Assembly (NCBI GenBank): GCA_025928535.1 | Contig: JAICJJ010000123.1 | Span: forward strand, 1-7,470 | Length of the DNA stretch: 7,470 bases | Direction: 5' to 3' | Source: Thermomicrobiales bacterium | GTDB lineage: Bacteria; Chloroflexota; Chloroflexia; Thermomicrobiales; UBA6265 | Shown here: positions 1 to 5,393 of the stretch, piece after piece | Numbering within the stretch: the stretch's first letter is position 1 | Layout of the letters: each line of letters opens with the position of its first letter | Notes under the pieces: model-generated | Seen by the model: only the letters and a program-made list of their open reading frames with translations | Told to the model about the DNA's origin: nothing | Database searches by the model: none | Program-made: the position numbers and the translations under genes

Positions 1-277
1 AATCGACCGCGCCGAAGCGGAGGATCAATCGTTCGCCCGGCGCGAGCGGCGGCGCGGCGAACGTCCGCCGATACCAGACAGCGCAAAAGAAGTCCGTTTC
101 GCCGATGCCGCTCAAGGGAGCTTCGGGCGCGAACGGCACGGCGATCCGGCGATCCCAGACGACCTGCTCGGGGCTGTTCCAGGCGGCGTCGGGATCGATG
201 GCGAACTCCCAGACGCCGTCGAGTGATTCCCAGCCGGCGCGGCGCAATTGGGGTCGGGGATAGTCGGGTGAGAACAT
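1..277 (-). CDS. Glycoside hydrolase family 2 protein, N-terminal fragment (partial)
   Basis: The minus strand is open from ATG at 275-277 to the left edge, giving the first 92 residues; the rest lies outside the window. The sequence reads like the sugar-binding (jelly-roll) N-terminal domain of GH2 enzymes such as beta-galactosidase and beta-glucuronidase. It has RPQLRRAGWESLDGVWEF (residues 8-25), then D-P-D, then RIAVPFAPEAPLSGIG (44-59), VWYRRTF (67-73) and a final LILRFGAVD (84-92). In this family the N-terminal domain packs against the catalytic TIM barrel and does not itself contain the acid/base and nucleophile glutamates, so activity and substrate cannot be judged here. No signal peptide is visible, which suggests a cytoplasmic enzyme. 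The Shine-Dalgarno is weak (GAAAGG about 12 bases before ATG). The gene is divergent from the toxin-antitoxin remnant. Confidence in the family is high; the exact enzyme is unknown. Confidence 0.85.
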   Translation of the reverse strand, partial: MFSPDYPRPQLRRAGWESLDGVWEFAIDPDAAWNSPEQVVWDRRIAVPFAPEAPLSGIGETDFFCAVWYRRTFAAPPLAPGERLILRFGAVD

Positions 278-393
278 GGAGCGCGTAGGCCTTTCAGGCG
301 CGCCGCGAAGGCACGGACAAGTGCATTCGGTTCGTGGCAGGCCGCGTTCGGCCCGGCGGGAACGATGCAACGATATCCGCGCGCAGCGATTTG

Positions 394-407
394 CGCGACC
401 GGTCGCG
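394..407. repeat. 14-bp perfect palindrome upstream of the GH2 gene
   Basis: CGCGACCGGTCGCG is a perfect inverted repeat with no spacer. It lies about 117 bases upstream of the GH2 start, in the otherwise non-coding stretch 278-520. It could be an operator for a dimeric regulator of the hydrolase gene. In GC-rich DNA a palindrome of this size is not very improbable by chance, so the regulatory role is only a suggestion. The rest of 278-467 shows no convincing gene. Confidence 0.3.
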
Positions 408-467
408 TGCACTTCGACTGGCGCGGTCGTACAAGAGAAGCTGAGCCGCCAGCAAGACGACAAAGTA

Positions 468-496
468 TTGATCCAAGCCATCAGAAACCATATAGT
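468..496 (+). promoter_or_regulatory. Sigma-70-like promoter for the toxin-antitoxin pair
   Basis: TTGATC (468-473) and TATAGT (491-496) are separated by exactly 17 bases. The -10 box matches the consensus at 5 of 6 positions and the -35 at 4 of 6. Transcription would start near 503. A Shine-Dalgarno AGGAG follows at 507-511, placed 9 bases before the reconstructed ancestral start of the DUF4258 gene at 521. The local sequence is more AT-rich than its surroundings, which also fits a promoter. Confidence 0.55.
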
Positions 497-520
497 CGGC
501 ACACGCAGGAGTGAGCCGCG

Positions 521-884
521 ATCAACGACCACCTGCTGCATCGATGAATTCTCGGCTGCATCGACGCCGAGCGGTACTACTTCACGGCCCACGCCTTGCA
601 GAAGCACCCGGTGCAGGAGGGCTTCACCGCGTCGGATGCGCTTCAAGCGCTGCGGATCGGCGAGATCATCGAGCGGCGCGACGATGAGCGCCGATGTCTC
701 ATTTGCGGCATAGCGCTCAGAATCGAGGAGCGGTCAGACTTCATTGGAAAATACATCCATTGTGTCGTGCAGTGGAACCAGGTGGAAAAATATCATCATA
801 GTCACGATGTATCGGCCGACAAGTAGCGTTTGGACCGATCATCGAACTCGGCGTCGAGCCGAGCGAAGTGGAGACATCCAATGA
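521..884 (+). pseudogene. DUF4258 toxin-like gene, disrupted (lost start, in-frame TGA, 3' frameshift)
   Basis: A DUF4258-type protein can be reconstructed, but only by repairing lesions. Reading from 521 gives INDHLLHR, then TGA at 545-547, then ILGCIDAERYYFTAHAL and KHPVQEGFTASDALQAL, GEIIERRDDERRCLICG and YIHCVVQWNQVEK. At 788-791 (AAA T) the frame breaks. The open frame then ends early at a TAG at 824-826 with an implausible YHHSHD tail. Skipping the single T at 791 restores IIIVTMYRPTSSVWTDHR and a stop at 882-884. That stop overlaps the ATG of the next gene as ATGA, as expected for a coupled toxin-antitoxin operon. The only open start in frame is TTG at 596, which would cut off the conserved YYFTAHA segment. 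DUF4258 proteins are often encoded next to YgiT/MqsA-like zinc-finger proteins and are regarded as RelE/HigB-like toxins. I judge it inactivated; sequencing error at 791 is the main alternative, but it would not explain the TGA. Confidence 0.75.
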
Positions 885-1270
885 GGCCTCAAGACAAACA
901 AATTCAAATGGATTCCGAAAAGACGTGCGTTAACTGCGGCGCGCCAATGCGGCCAACCAAGGCCGACCTCGTCTTTGAATATGACGATCTGATCATTACC
1001 GTCAAAGACGTTCCGGTAAGTTACTGTGACGCCTGCGGTGAGCAATACGTGCCCGGGCCGATCGGCCTGGATATCAGTGCTGCTGTCGACCGGGTGATTC
1101 GCGACGCCCGCCGCGATCGGGACGCTGGATCGCATTTCATCGCGCGAGGTCGTTCTGAGCGAGGGGCGCCTGGCCGCCGTCAATCAGCTTCGCTCATTGA
1201 ATCCGACGGCCGCAAGTGGGCCGTGACCGATCGCTCAATGTCGCCGACGCACGCTAGCTATATACGGTGA
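881..1270 (+). CDS. YgiT-type zinc-finger protein (MqsA-like antitoxin N-terminal domain)
   Basis: This is a 129-residue product if started at ATG 881. That start has GGAG at 870-873, seven bases upstream, and overlaps the reconstructed stop of the preceding DUF4258 gene (ATGA). An internal ATG at 908 is a possible alternative. Two CxxC pairs (C16/C19 in CVNC, C49/C52 in CDAC) flank a beta-rich stretch, VFEYDDLIITVKDVPV. This is the zinc-binding pattern of YgiT-type domains, the N-terminal part of the MqsA antitoxin. The C-terminal helix-turn-helix of full MqsA is absent. After about residue 78 the sequence becomes Arg/Ser-rich with no family resemblance and runs 17 bases into the convergent ABC binding-protein gene. 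The last 50 residues may therefore be an extension caused by loss of the original stop. The likely role is binding and neutralising the DUF4258 partner; with that partner broken it may be an orphan. Confidence 0.8.
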   Translation: MRPQDKQIQMDSEKTCVNCGAPMRPTKADLVFEYDDLIITVKDVPVSYCDACGEQYVPGPIGLDISAAVDRVIRDARRDRDAGSHFIARGRSERGAPGRRQSASLIESDGRKWAVTDRSMSPTHASYIR

Positions 1271-2126
1271 GGTTTTCCGGCTTGGGCAGCCATTCCTTGA
1301 CGAGTTTGTCGCGCGTCCCGTCGGCGATCACCGAGGCGAGAGCCGAATTCACGTACGGAACGAGTTTGCTCCCCTTCTCGAAGACAAACCCGGTTCCCTC
1401 GCCGGGATTGTGAGGAAGTTGGCCGGCGATCGCCAGATCCTTGAATTGCTGCGTCGTGATGTAGGTGGCGCTTTCGAGATCGGCGATGGTGGCGTCGACC
1501 TGGCCATTTTCCAGCGCGGTCAGCGAATCGGCCGTGGTGTCGAAGACCTGCGGTTCCTTGGTCGGCTTGATGTCGTCGGTGACGGCGATGAGGTAGAGCG
1601 TCCCGACCTGCACGCCGAAGGTGAACTTCGCCAGGTCAGCCAGCGTCTTGGCTTGCAGCACCGGAGAATCTTTCTTGGCGACGACCACGAGCGGCGACGT
1701 GTAGTAGGGATCGCTGAAATCGACCGCCTTCTTCCGCGCGTCGGTGATGCTGACCTGCGCGACGTAGAAGTCGAAGTCTTTCGGGCCGGGGGCGTAGGAG
1801 GCGTTGAACGACGTGTAGCCCCAGACGATCTGATCGTGCTTGAAGCCCATCCGTTCGCCCACCGCGTAGGTGATGGCCGACTCGAATCCCTTGCCATTGG
1901 TGGGGTCGTTGTCAATGAAAAACGGCGGGTAGGCCGGCTGGTCCGTATGGACCGAGAGTTGGCCCGCCTTCTTGAGCGGCAGCGTCGAGAGGTCGAACGG
2001 CGCCACTGGCGTGGCGGCGGCCGGCGTGGCAGTCCCGGCCTGGGCGAGGGCGACCAATCGGGGGGCGGCGACGGCGGCGGCGACCAACGCGGCGCCCGAT
2101 TGCAGCAACTGGCGGCGATTTCTCAT
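1254..2126 (-). CDS. Amino-acid type ABC transporter substrate-binding protein (SBP family 3), Tat-exported
   Basis: The product is a 290-residue extracellular ligand-binding protein of a polar amino-acid importer. ATG 2124-2126 is chosen because GGAGGG (2133-2138, minus strand) sits 6 bases upstream; an upstream in-frame start at 2225 would place 33 Arg-rich residues before the signal. RNRRQLLQSG (2-11) followed by a hydrophobic Ala/Val run to about residue 28 is a twin-arginine signal. An Ala/Thr/Pro linker follows (about 30-43). Family 3 hallmarks are YPPFF (66-70), GFESAITYAVGERMGF (80-95), SITDARKKAVDFSDPYY (126-142), GVQVGT (171-176), VDATIADLESA (210-220) and a C-terminal GTRDKLVKEWL. 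R131 and D216 match the positions that in HisJ/GlnH-type proteins hold the amino-acid carboxylate and amino groups, which suggests an amino-acid-like ligand. There is no cysteine anywhere, so it is not a lipoprotein. It is divergent from its permease and ATPase. Ligand identity is unknown. Confidence 0.92.
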   Translation of the reverse strand: MRNRRQLLQSGAALVAAAVAAPRLVALAQAGTATPAAATPVAPFDLSTLPLKKAGQLSVHTDQPAYPPFFIDNDPTNGKGFESAITYAVGERMGFKHDQIVWGYTSFNASYAPGPKDFDFYVAQVSITDARKKAVDFSDPYYTSPLVVVAKKDSPVLQAKTLADLAKFTFGVQVGTLYLIAVTDDIKPTKEPQVFDTTADSLTALENGQVDATIADLESATYITTQQFKDLAIAGQLPHNPGEGTGFVFEKGSKLVPYVNSALASVIADGTRDKLVKEWLPKPENLTVYS

Positions 2127-2411
2127 TCCCGACCCTCCATGCGCCGACTGAACGTCAATTCGGGCGGTTCCGGGATCGCCCGTCGCGGCCGATCGCGATG
2201 TGCGACGACGGAGCCGCGCCAGCAAAGCCTACCGATTCTTGTTAACTTGCTCAAGTACGATTTCAAGGTGCTGATTCGGGCGCCGCCGCCTCGGTTCGGA
2301 TGGTTCAAGTACTATCCGGAGCGGCGCGTTCGGCGCGGGCGATGGGCTGTGGGCGGCGACGATGCACGGCTGCGATGGTTGCATGACGGACACGGATCCC
2401 GGATTGAATCG
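2127..2411. promoter_or_regulatory. Divergent intergenic control region of the ABC importer
   Basis: This 285-base gap separates the starts of the minus-strand binding protein and the plus-strand permease, so it must hold promoters in both directions. It contains a dyad ACTTG-CT-CAAGT (2245-2256). It also has a direct repeat, TCAAGTACGAT (2251-2261) and TCAAGTACTAT (2305-2315), offset by 54 bases, about five helical turns. On the minus strand, TTGAAA or TTGAGC elements near 2250-2272 could serve as -35 boxes for the binding protein, but no convincing -10 could be picked. Plus-strand frames remain open through this region because of high GC, but nothing in them looks like protein. Confidence 0.45.
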
Positions 2412-3311
2412 ATGACGGTCGAACTCGCCACGGCGAATGGAGCCGGCGCGCGGCACGAACTGACCGACGCGGAAATCGAGCGGCTGCTGGCGCCGAAGCC
2501 GGCATGGACGCGGGCGGATGTCCGCCGCTCCATCGCCATCGCGGCGGTCAGTTCGATCGTGTTCGTCGGCGCCGCGGCCTTCCTGCTCGGCCGCTCGTCG
2601 GGGTGGGAAGCGGTCCGCGCGGCGTTCTTCAGTTGGCCCGATTTCAAGGCGGCCTTTCCAAAGGTGCTGCAAGGCTTCGCGCTCAACTTCAAGATTTTCA
2701 TGATCGCCGAGCCGATCATTCTGGCGATCGGATTGCTGCTGGCGGTGATCCGCAGCGGCCGGAGCCCCGTCTTTTTCCCGGCGCGGGCGGCCGCCATCAC
2801 GTTCATCGACATCTTCCGCGGGGCGCCGTCGTTGCTGGTGGTCCTGACGCTCGGGTTCGGGGTGCCGGCGCTGCGGATTTCGGGCGTGCCGAACACGACC
2901 GTCTTCTGGGGCAGCGTCGCCGTCATCCTGACGTCGTCCGCCTACCAGGCGGAGGTGTTTCGGGCGGGCATCGACTCGGTGCATGCCAGCCAGAGGGCCG
3001 CCGCCCGTTCGTTGGGTCTGTCCAACATGCAGGCGCTGCGCTACGTGGTGCTGCCGCAGGCGGTGCGGCGGGTGATACCGCCGACGCTGAGCGGTTTCGT
3101 GGCGTTGCAGAAAGAGACGGCCCTGATTTCGGTGCTCGGCCCGCTGGAAGCGACGCGCCAGGCGCAGATCTACGCGAGCCTGAATTTCAATTTCACGAGT
3201 TACCTGGTGGCGGGACTGCTCTTCATCGCGTTCACGATCCCGCTGGCGCGGTTCACCGATTACCTCCTGGCGCGCGCCGCCCAGCGCGAGACGGTCGGAG
3301 GCGCGGTGTGA
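2412..3311 (+). CDS. Amino-acid ABC transporter permease (HisM/GlnP type)
   Basis: The product is a 299-residue inner-membrane subunit that forms the translocation path of the importer. ATG 2412 is chosen as the first start before recognisable sequence; the frame stays open far upstream, but only opposite the binding-protein gene. No strong Shine-Dalgarno is visible, so TTG 2379 remains possible. A charged cytoplasmic N-tail (1-38) leads into hydrophobic segments at about 39-60, 95-113, 125-152, 165-184 and 264-288. The EAA-type coupling loop is QRAAARSLGLSNMQALRYVVLPQA (193-216 region), with the conserved G at 202 and the LP pair that docks on the ATPase. FIDIFRGAPSLL (131-142) is the family signature region, usually FRGtPLl. 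The gene ends GTGTGA, the GTG being the start of the ATPase gene, so the two are translationally coupled. A single permease implies a homodimer. The substrate is probably a polar amino acid or related compound. Confidence 0.92.
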   Translation: MTVELATANGAGARHELTDAEIERLLAPKPAWTRADVRRSIAIAAVSSIVFVGAAAFLLGRSSGWEAVRAAFFSWPDFKAAFPKVLQGFALNFKIFMIAEPIILAIGLLLAVIRSGRSPVFFPARAAAITFIDIFRGAPSLLVVLTLGFGVPALRISGVPNTTVFWGSVAVILTSSAYQAEVFRAGIDSVHASQRAAARSLGLSNMQALRYVVLPQAVRRVIPPTLSGFVALQKETALISVLGPLEATRQAQIYASLNFNFTSYLVAGLLFIAFTIPLARFTDYLLARAAQRETVGGAV

Positions 3312-4054
3312 GCGAGCCGCTGCTCGATGTCGAAGGACTCTACAAGGCGTATGGCCAGCATCTGGTGCTGCGGAACGTCAATCTCGCCGTCGATCGGCAC
3401 GAAGTGGTCAGCCTGATCGGGGCGTCGGGTTGCGGCAAGTCGACGTTGTTGCGCTGCATCAACCTGCTCGAAGAAATCAACGCCGGCCAGATTCTGCTCA
3501 ACGGCGAGCCGATCTCGGCGGCGTCGCCGAACGCCGATCGGGTGCGGCAGCGGATCGGGCTGGTGTTCCAGTCGTACAACCTCTTCCCGCACATGTCGGT
3601 GTTGGACAACATCACGCTGGCCCCCCGCAAGGTGCGCGGCGAAGGGCGGGCGGCGTCGGAAGGCGAAGCGCGCAAACTGCTGGCGCGGTTCGGCCTGGCG
3701 GACAAGGCGGACGAGTTCCCGGACCGTCTTTCCGGCGGACAGCAGCAACGCGTCGCCATCGTCCGCGCGCTGGCGTTGAAGCCCGATCTGCTCTTGCTGG
3801 ATGAAGTCACCTCCGCGCTCGACCCCGAAATGGTGGGCGAGGTGCTCGACATCATTCGGGAATTGAAAAACGTCGGCATGACGATGATGCTGGCGACCCA
3901 CCAGATGGCGTTCTCCCGCCAGATCTCGGATCGCGTCGCCTTTCTGGACGCGGGGCGGATCGTGGAGATCGGCCCGCCGGAGCAGATCTTCGACGCGCCG
4001 GAGCAGGAGCGGACCCGCCATTTCCTGGAGCGCGTGTTGTCGACGGCGCCGTGA
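3308..4054 (+). CDS. Amino-acid ABC transporter ATP-binding protein (GlnQ/HisP type)
   Basis: The product is a 248-residue cytoplasmic ATPase that powers the importer, about the normal family length. The start is GTG 3308, overlapping the permease stop by four bases (GTGA), with GGAG at 3297-3300 seven bases upstream. All nucleotide-binding motifs are present: Walker A GASGCGKST (38-46), Q-loop VFQSYNLFPHMSVLDNI (86-102), signature LSGGQQQR (141-148), Walker B LLLLDE (161-166), D-loop SALD (169-172) and the switch histidine H198 in ATHQM. The sequences NLFPHMSVLDNITLAP and DEVTSALDPE are typical of the polar amino-acid transporter group. The C-terminus is short, with no regulatory domain like the one in methionine transporters. 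Nothing is missing, so the importer should be active. Confidence 0.95.
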   Translation: MSEPLLDVEGLYKAYGQHLVLRNVNLAVDRHEVVSLIGASGCGKSTLLRCINLLEEINAGQILLNGEPISAASPNADRVRQRIGLVFQSYNLFPHMSVLDNITLAPRKVRGEGRAASEGEARKLLARFGLADKADEFPDRLSGGQQQRVAIVRALALKPDLLLLDEVTSALDPEMVGEVLDIIRELKNVGMTMMLATHQMAFSRQISDRVAFLDAGRIVEIGPPEQIFDAPEQERTRHFLERVLSTAP

Positions 4055-4058
4055 TCGG

Positions 4059-4097
4059 GCGACCGCGCCGGCCGTCAGTGGAACGGCGCGAGGTCGC
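4059..4097 (+). terminator. Hairpin after the ABC operon (possible terminator without U-tract)
   Basis: Five bases after the ATPase stop, GCGACC-GCGCC (4059-4069) pairs with GGCGC-GA-GGTCGC (4085-4097). The only interruption is a two-base bulge, and the loop is about 15 bases. No run of T follows, so termination would be Rho-dependent or inefficient. Placement directly behind the last gene of a coupled pair supports a 3'-end role. Confidence 0.35.
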
Positions 4098-4100
4098 AGC

Positions 4101-4122
4101 CGCGGGTGAATATTTACCGCGC
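4101..4122. promoter_or_regulatory. AT-cored near-palindrome upstream of the yihY-like gene
   Basis: GGTGAATATTTACC (4105-4118) is a near-perfect palindrome (12 of 14 positions). CGCG and GCG arms extend it with one extra G. It is one of few AT-rich islands in this part of the window and lies about 110 bases before the YihY/BrkB start. It could be an operator, or the -10 region of a promoter for that gene. The role is a guess from position and symmetry. Confidence 0.3.
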
Positions 4123-4226
4123 AGCCCCACGATCACGCCTTTCCTGTCCGGGCCGCGGCGTCGTGGCCGGCTTGCGGAGACGGCGCCGCCTCTGCGAATG
4201 AACGGCCGAGTCGGGAGGTCGGCGGC

Positions 4227-5150
4227 ATGGGAGTCACGACGGATCGTCGTCCGCGGCGCTTTGGCCGACTGCCGCGCACGTTCTGGCCGACGATGCCGGT
4301 CGGTCTGCGCATGGGCGTCCAGCGGCTGCACGCCCATTGGCTGGTCCGCGCCTACCGCGCCATCACGGCCGGCCATCTCGTCGCCATCGTCGCCTTCAAC
4401 GCCTTGGTCGCGCTCGTCCCGACGCTGCTGTTGCTGGTCGCGCTCGTCGGGTTGGCGCTGCGCGATCCGACGACGTTGACCGCCGTCGTTCGGGCGATCG
4501 AAGCGGGTTTGCCGACGCCCGACGCCCGCGCCGCCGTCGACGCCGTGCTCTCGGTCCGTCAGTCCAGCGGCTGGTTCGGCCTGGTGAGCCTGCTCGGCTT
4601 TTTCTGGATCGGCGCCAATTTCGCGGACGCGCTCGCCCACAGTTTCAACCAACTCTACGGCGTCGCCGACTGCAGTTACGTGTGCACCCGGCGCAAGGGA
4701 TTCGCCGTCATCGTCGGCAGCGCCGGTTTGCTCCTCCTTGCCGGCCCGACCGCCAGCGTCGCCACCTGGCTGCTCGGCGCCAGCCGTGGACCGGCGGCTG
4801 GCGGCGTCGGCGCGGCGCTCGGTCCGCTCCTCGGCTACGGGACCGCGTATCTTTCGGCGACCGGCTTCTTCTTGCTGCTGTATCGGGTCTTGCCGAACGC
4901 CGGGCAGCGGCTGCGCGACGTCTGGCCAGGCGCGCTCACAGCGGCGTTTCTCTTCCTGCTGCTCGGGCAGATTTTTCCGCTCTATCTGAGTCTCGTCGGC
5001 GGGGCCAATCGCTACGGGGCCGCGTTCGGGCTGGTCTGGCTGTTGATCACCTGGCTGGCCGCCTTCGCGTACATCTTGCTCTTCGGCGCCTTCGTCAACG
5101 CCAATCGGAGCCGCCGCGAGCCGCCAGCGTGCTCGCGCCATTCCGCGTAA
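4227..5150 (+). CDS. YihY/BrkB family membrane protein
   Basis: The product is a 307-residue integral membrane protein. ATG 4227 follows GGGAGG (4213-4218) with an 8-base gap, a clear ribosome site. The N-terminal basic tail carries YRAITAGHLVAIVAFNALVALVPTLLLLVAL (43-73), the first helix pattern of the family, where a conserved aromatic/hydrophobic region ends in a proline. Further hydrophobic segments lie at about 115-137 (GFFWIGANFADALAHSFNQLYGV follows), 158-183, 199-220, 233-257 and 263-292, six in all. The FADALAHSFNQLYGV segment (132-146) and the LYRVLPNAGQRLRDVWPGALTAA segment (218-240) match the usual positions of the family's conserved aNraynvly and lpn.kv.wr..lpGAl motifs. The molecular function of the family is not established; the old RNase BN label is wrong. 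It has its own promoter region and a hairpin behind it, so it is probably a single-gene unit unrelated to the importer. Confidence 0.85.
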   Translation: MGVTTDRRPRRFGRLPRTFWPTMPVGLRMGVQRLHAHWLVRAYRAITAGHLVAIVAFNALVALVPTLLLLVALVGLALRDPTTLTAVVRAIEAGLPTPDARAAVDAVLSVRQSSGWFGLVSLLGFFWIGANFADALAHSFNQLYGVADCSYVCTRRKGFAVIVGSAGLLLLAGPTASVATWLLGASRGPAAGGVGAALGPLLGYGTAYLSATGFFLLLYRVLPNAGQRLRDVWPGALTAAFLFLLLGQIFPLYLSLVGGANRYGAAFGLVWLLITWLAAFAYILLFGAFVNANRSRREPPACSRHSA

Positions 5151-5178
5151 CCAAGTCGCACGGATGCTCGGGCCGCTC

Positions 5179-5206
5179 CGGCAGCGGCGACGTTTCGCCG
5201 CTGCCG
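5179..5206 (+). terminator. Strong 12-bp hairpin after the yihY-like gene
   Basis: CGGCAGCGGCGA (5179-5190) pairs perfectly with TCGCCGCTGCCG (5195-5206) around a four-base loop, CGTT, 29 bases after the stop codon. It is the strongest perfect hairpin I found in the window. No T-run follows, so it may be a U-tract-less terminator or a 3'-end protecting structure. Its position between two separate plus-strand units supports a boundary role. Confidence 0.6.
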
Positions 5207-5283
5207 ACGGACACGATCGGCATCGGAATGTGCTCCGGTGGGCGGCGCTGCTGCGCGACGATTCAAGCGTCCGTGACCGGCGC

Positions 5284-5313
5284 TCGACAAACCCGAGCAA
5301 GACGTCGTAGGAT
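5284..5313 (+). promoter_or_regulatory. Candidate promoter of the GntR operon
   Basis: TCGACA (5284-5289) matches the -35 consensus at 5 of 6 positions, and TAGGAT (5308-5313) matches the -10 at 4 of 6. They are 18 bases apart. The predicted start of transcription near 5320 places the GTATAC operator (5326-5339) just downstream, where a bound repressor would block elongation or promoter clearance. Confidence 0.4.
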
Positions 5314-5325
5314 GCGGCCAGCAGA

Positions 5326-5339
5326 GGTATACCGTATAC
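5326..5339. promoter_or_regulatory. Likely GntR/FCD operator (GGTATACC-GTATAC)
   Basis: GGTATACC (5326-5333) is a perfect palindrome immediately followed by GTATAC (5334-5339), so the block is GTATAC-C-GTATAC, symmetric around 5333. Known FCD-group GntR regulators bind such sequences: UxuR/ExuR sites carry a GGTATACC core, and NanR binds GGTATA repeats. It sits about 55 bases upstream of the TTG start of an FCD-type GntR gene, so autoregulation is the natural reading. Confidence 0.6.
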
Positions 5340-5393
5340 ACGCGGACGGCGCGGCGCGGACCGACGACGTCCACCTCGCCGTAGAGGTCCGAC

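Noticed and set aside
294..491. Small 65-codon minus-strand frame upstream of the GH2 gene
   Set aside because: There is no clear ribosome site and no recognisable domain. It overlaps the promoter of the toxin-antitoxin pair.
276..713. Plus-strand open frame across the intergenic region and the toxin remnant
   Set aside because: The composition is Arg/Ser/Thr-rich with no family resemblance, and it is out of phase with the recognisable DUF4258 sequence.
1410..2411. In-frame N-terminal extension of the permease to about 330 extra residues
   Set aside because: This part is antisense to the clearly real binding-protein gene and has an Arg/Gly-rich composition without domain resemblance.
2229..2984. 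Minus-strand open frame opposite the permease start
   Set aside because: It is an Arg/Asp/Gln-rich shadow of the permease gene; the plus strand has membrane helices and an EAA loop in the same region.
5151..5393. Possible small RNA or riboswitch in the gap before the GntR gene
   Set aside because: Apart from the hairpin at 5179-5206, the candidate promoter and the GTATAC operator, no conserved riboswitch core or second structured element is visible.
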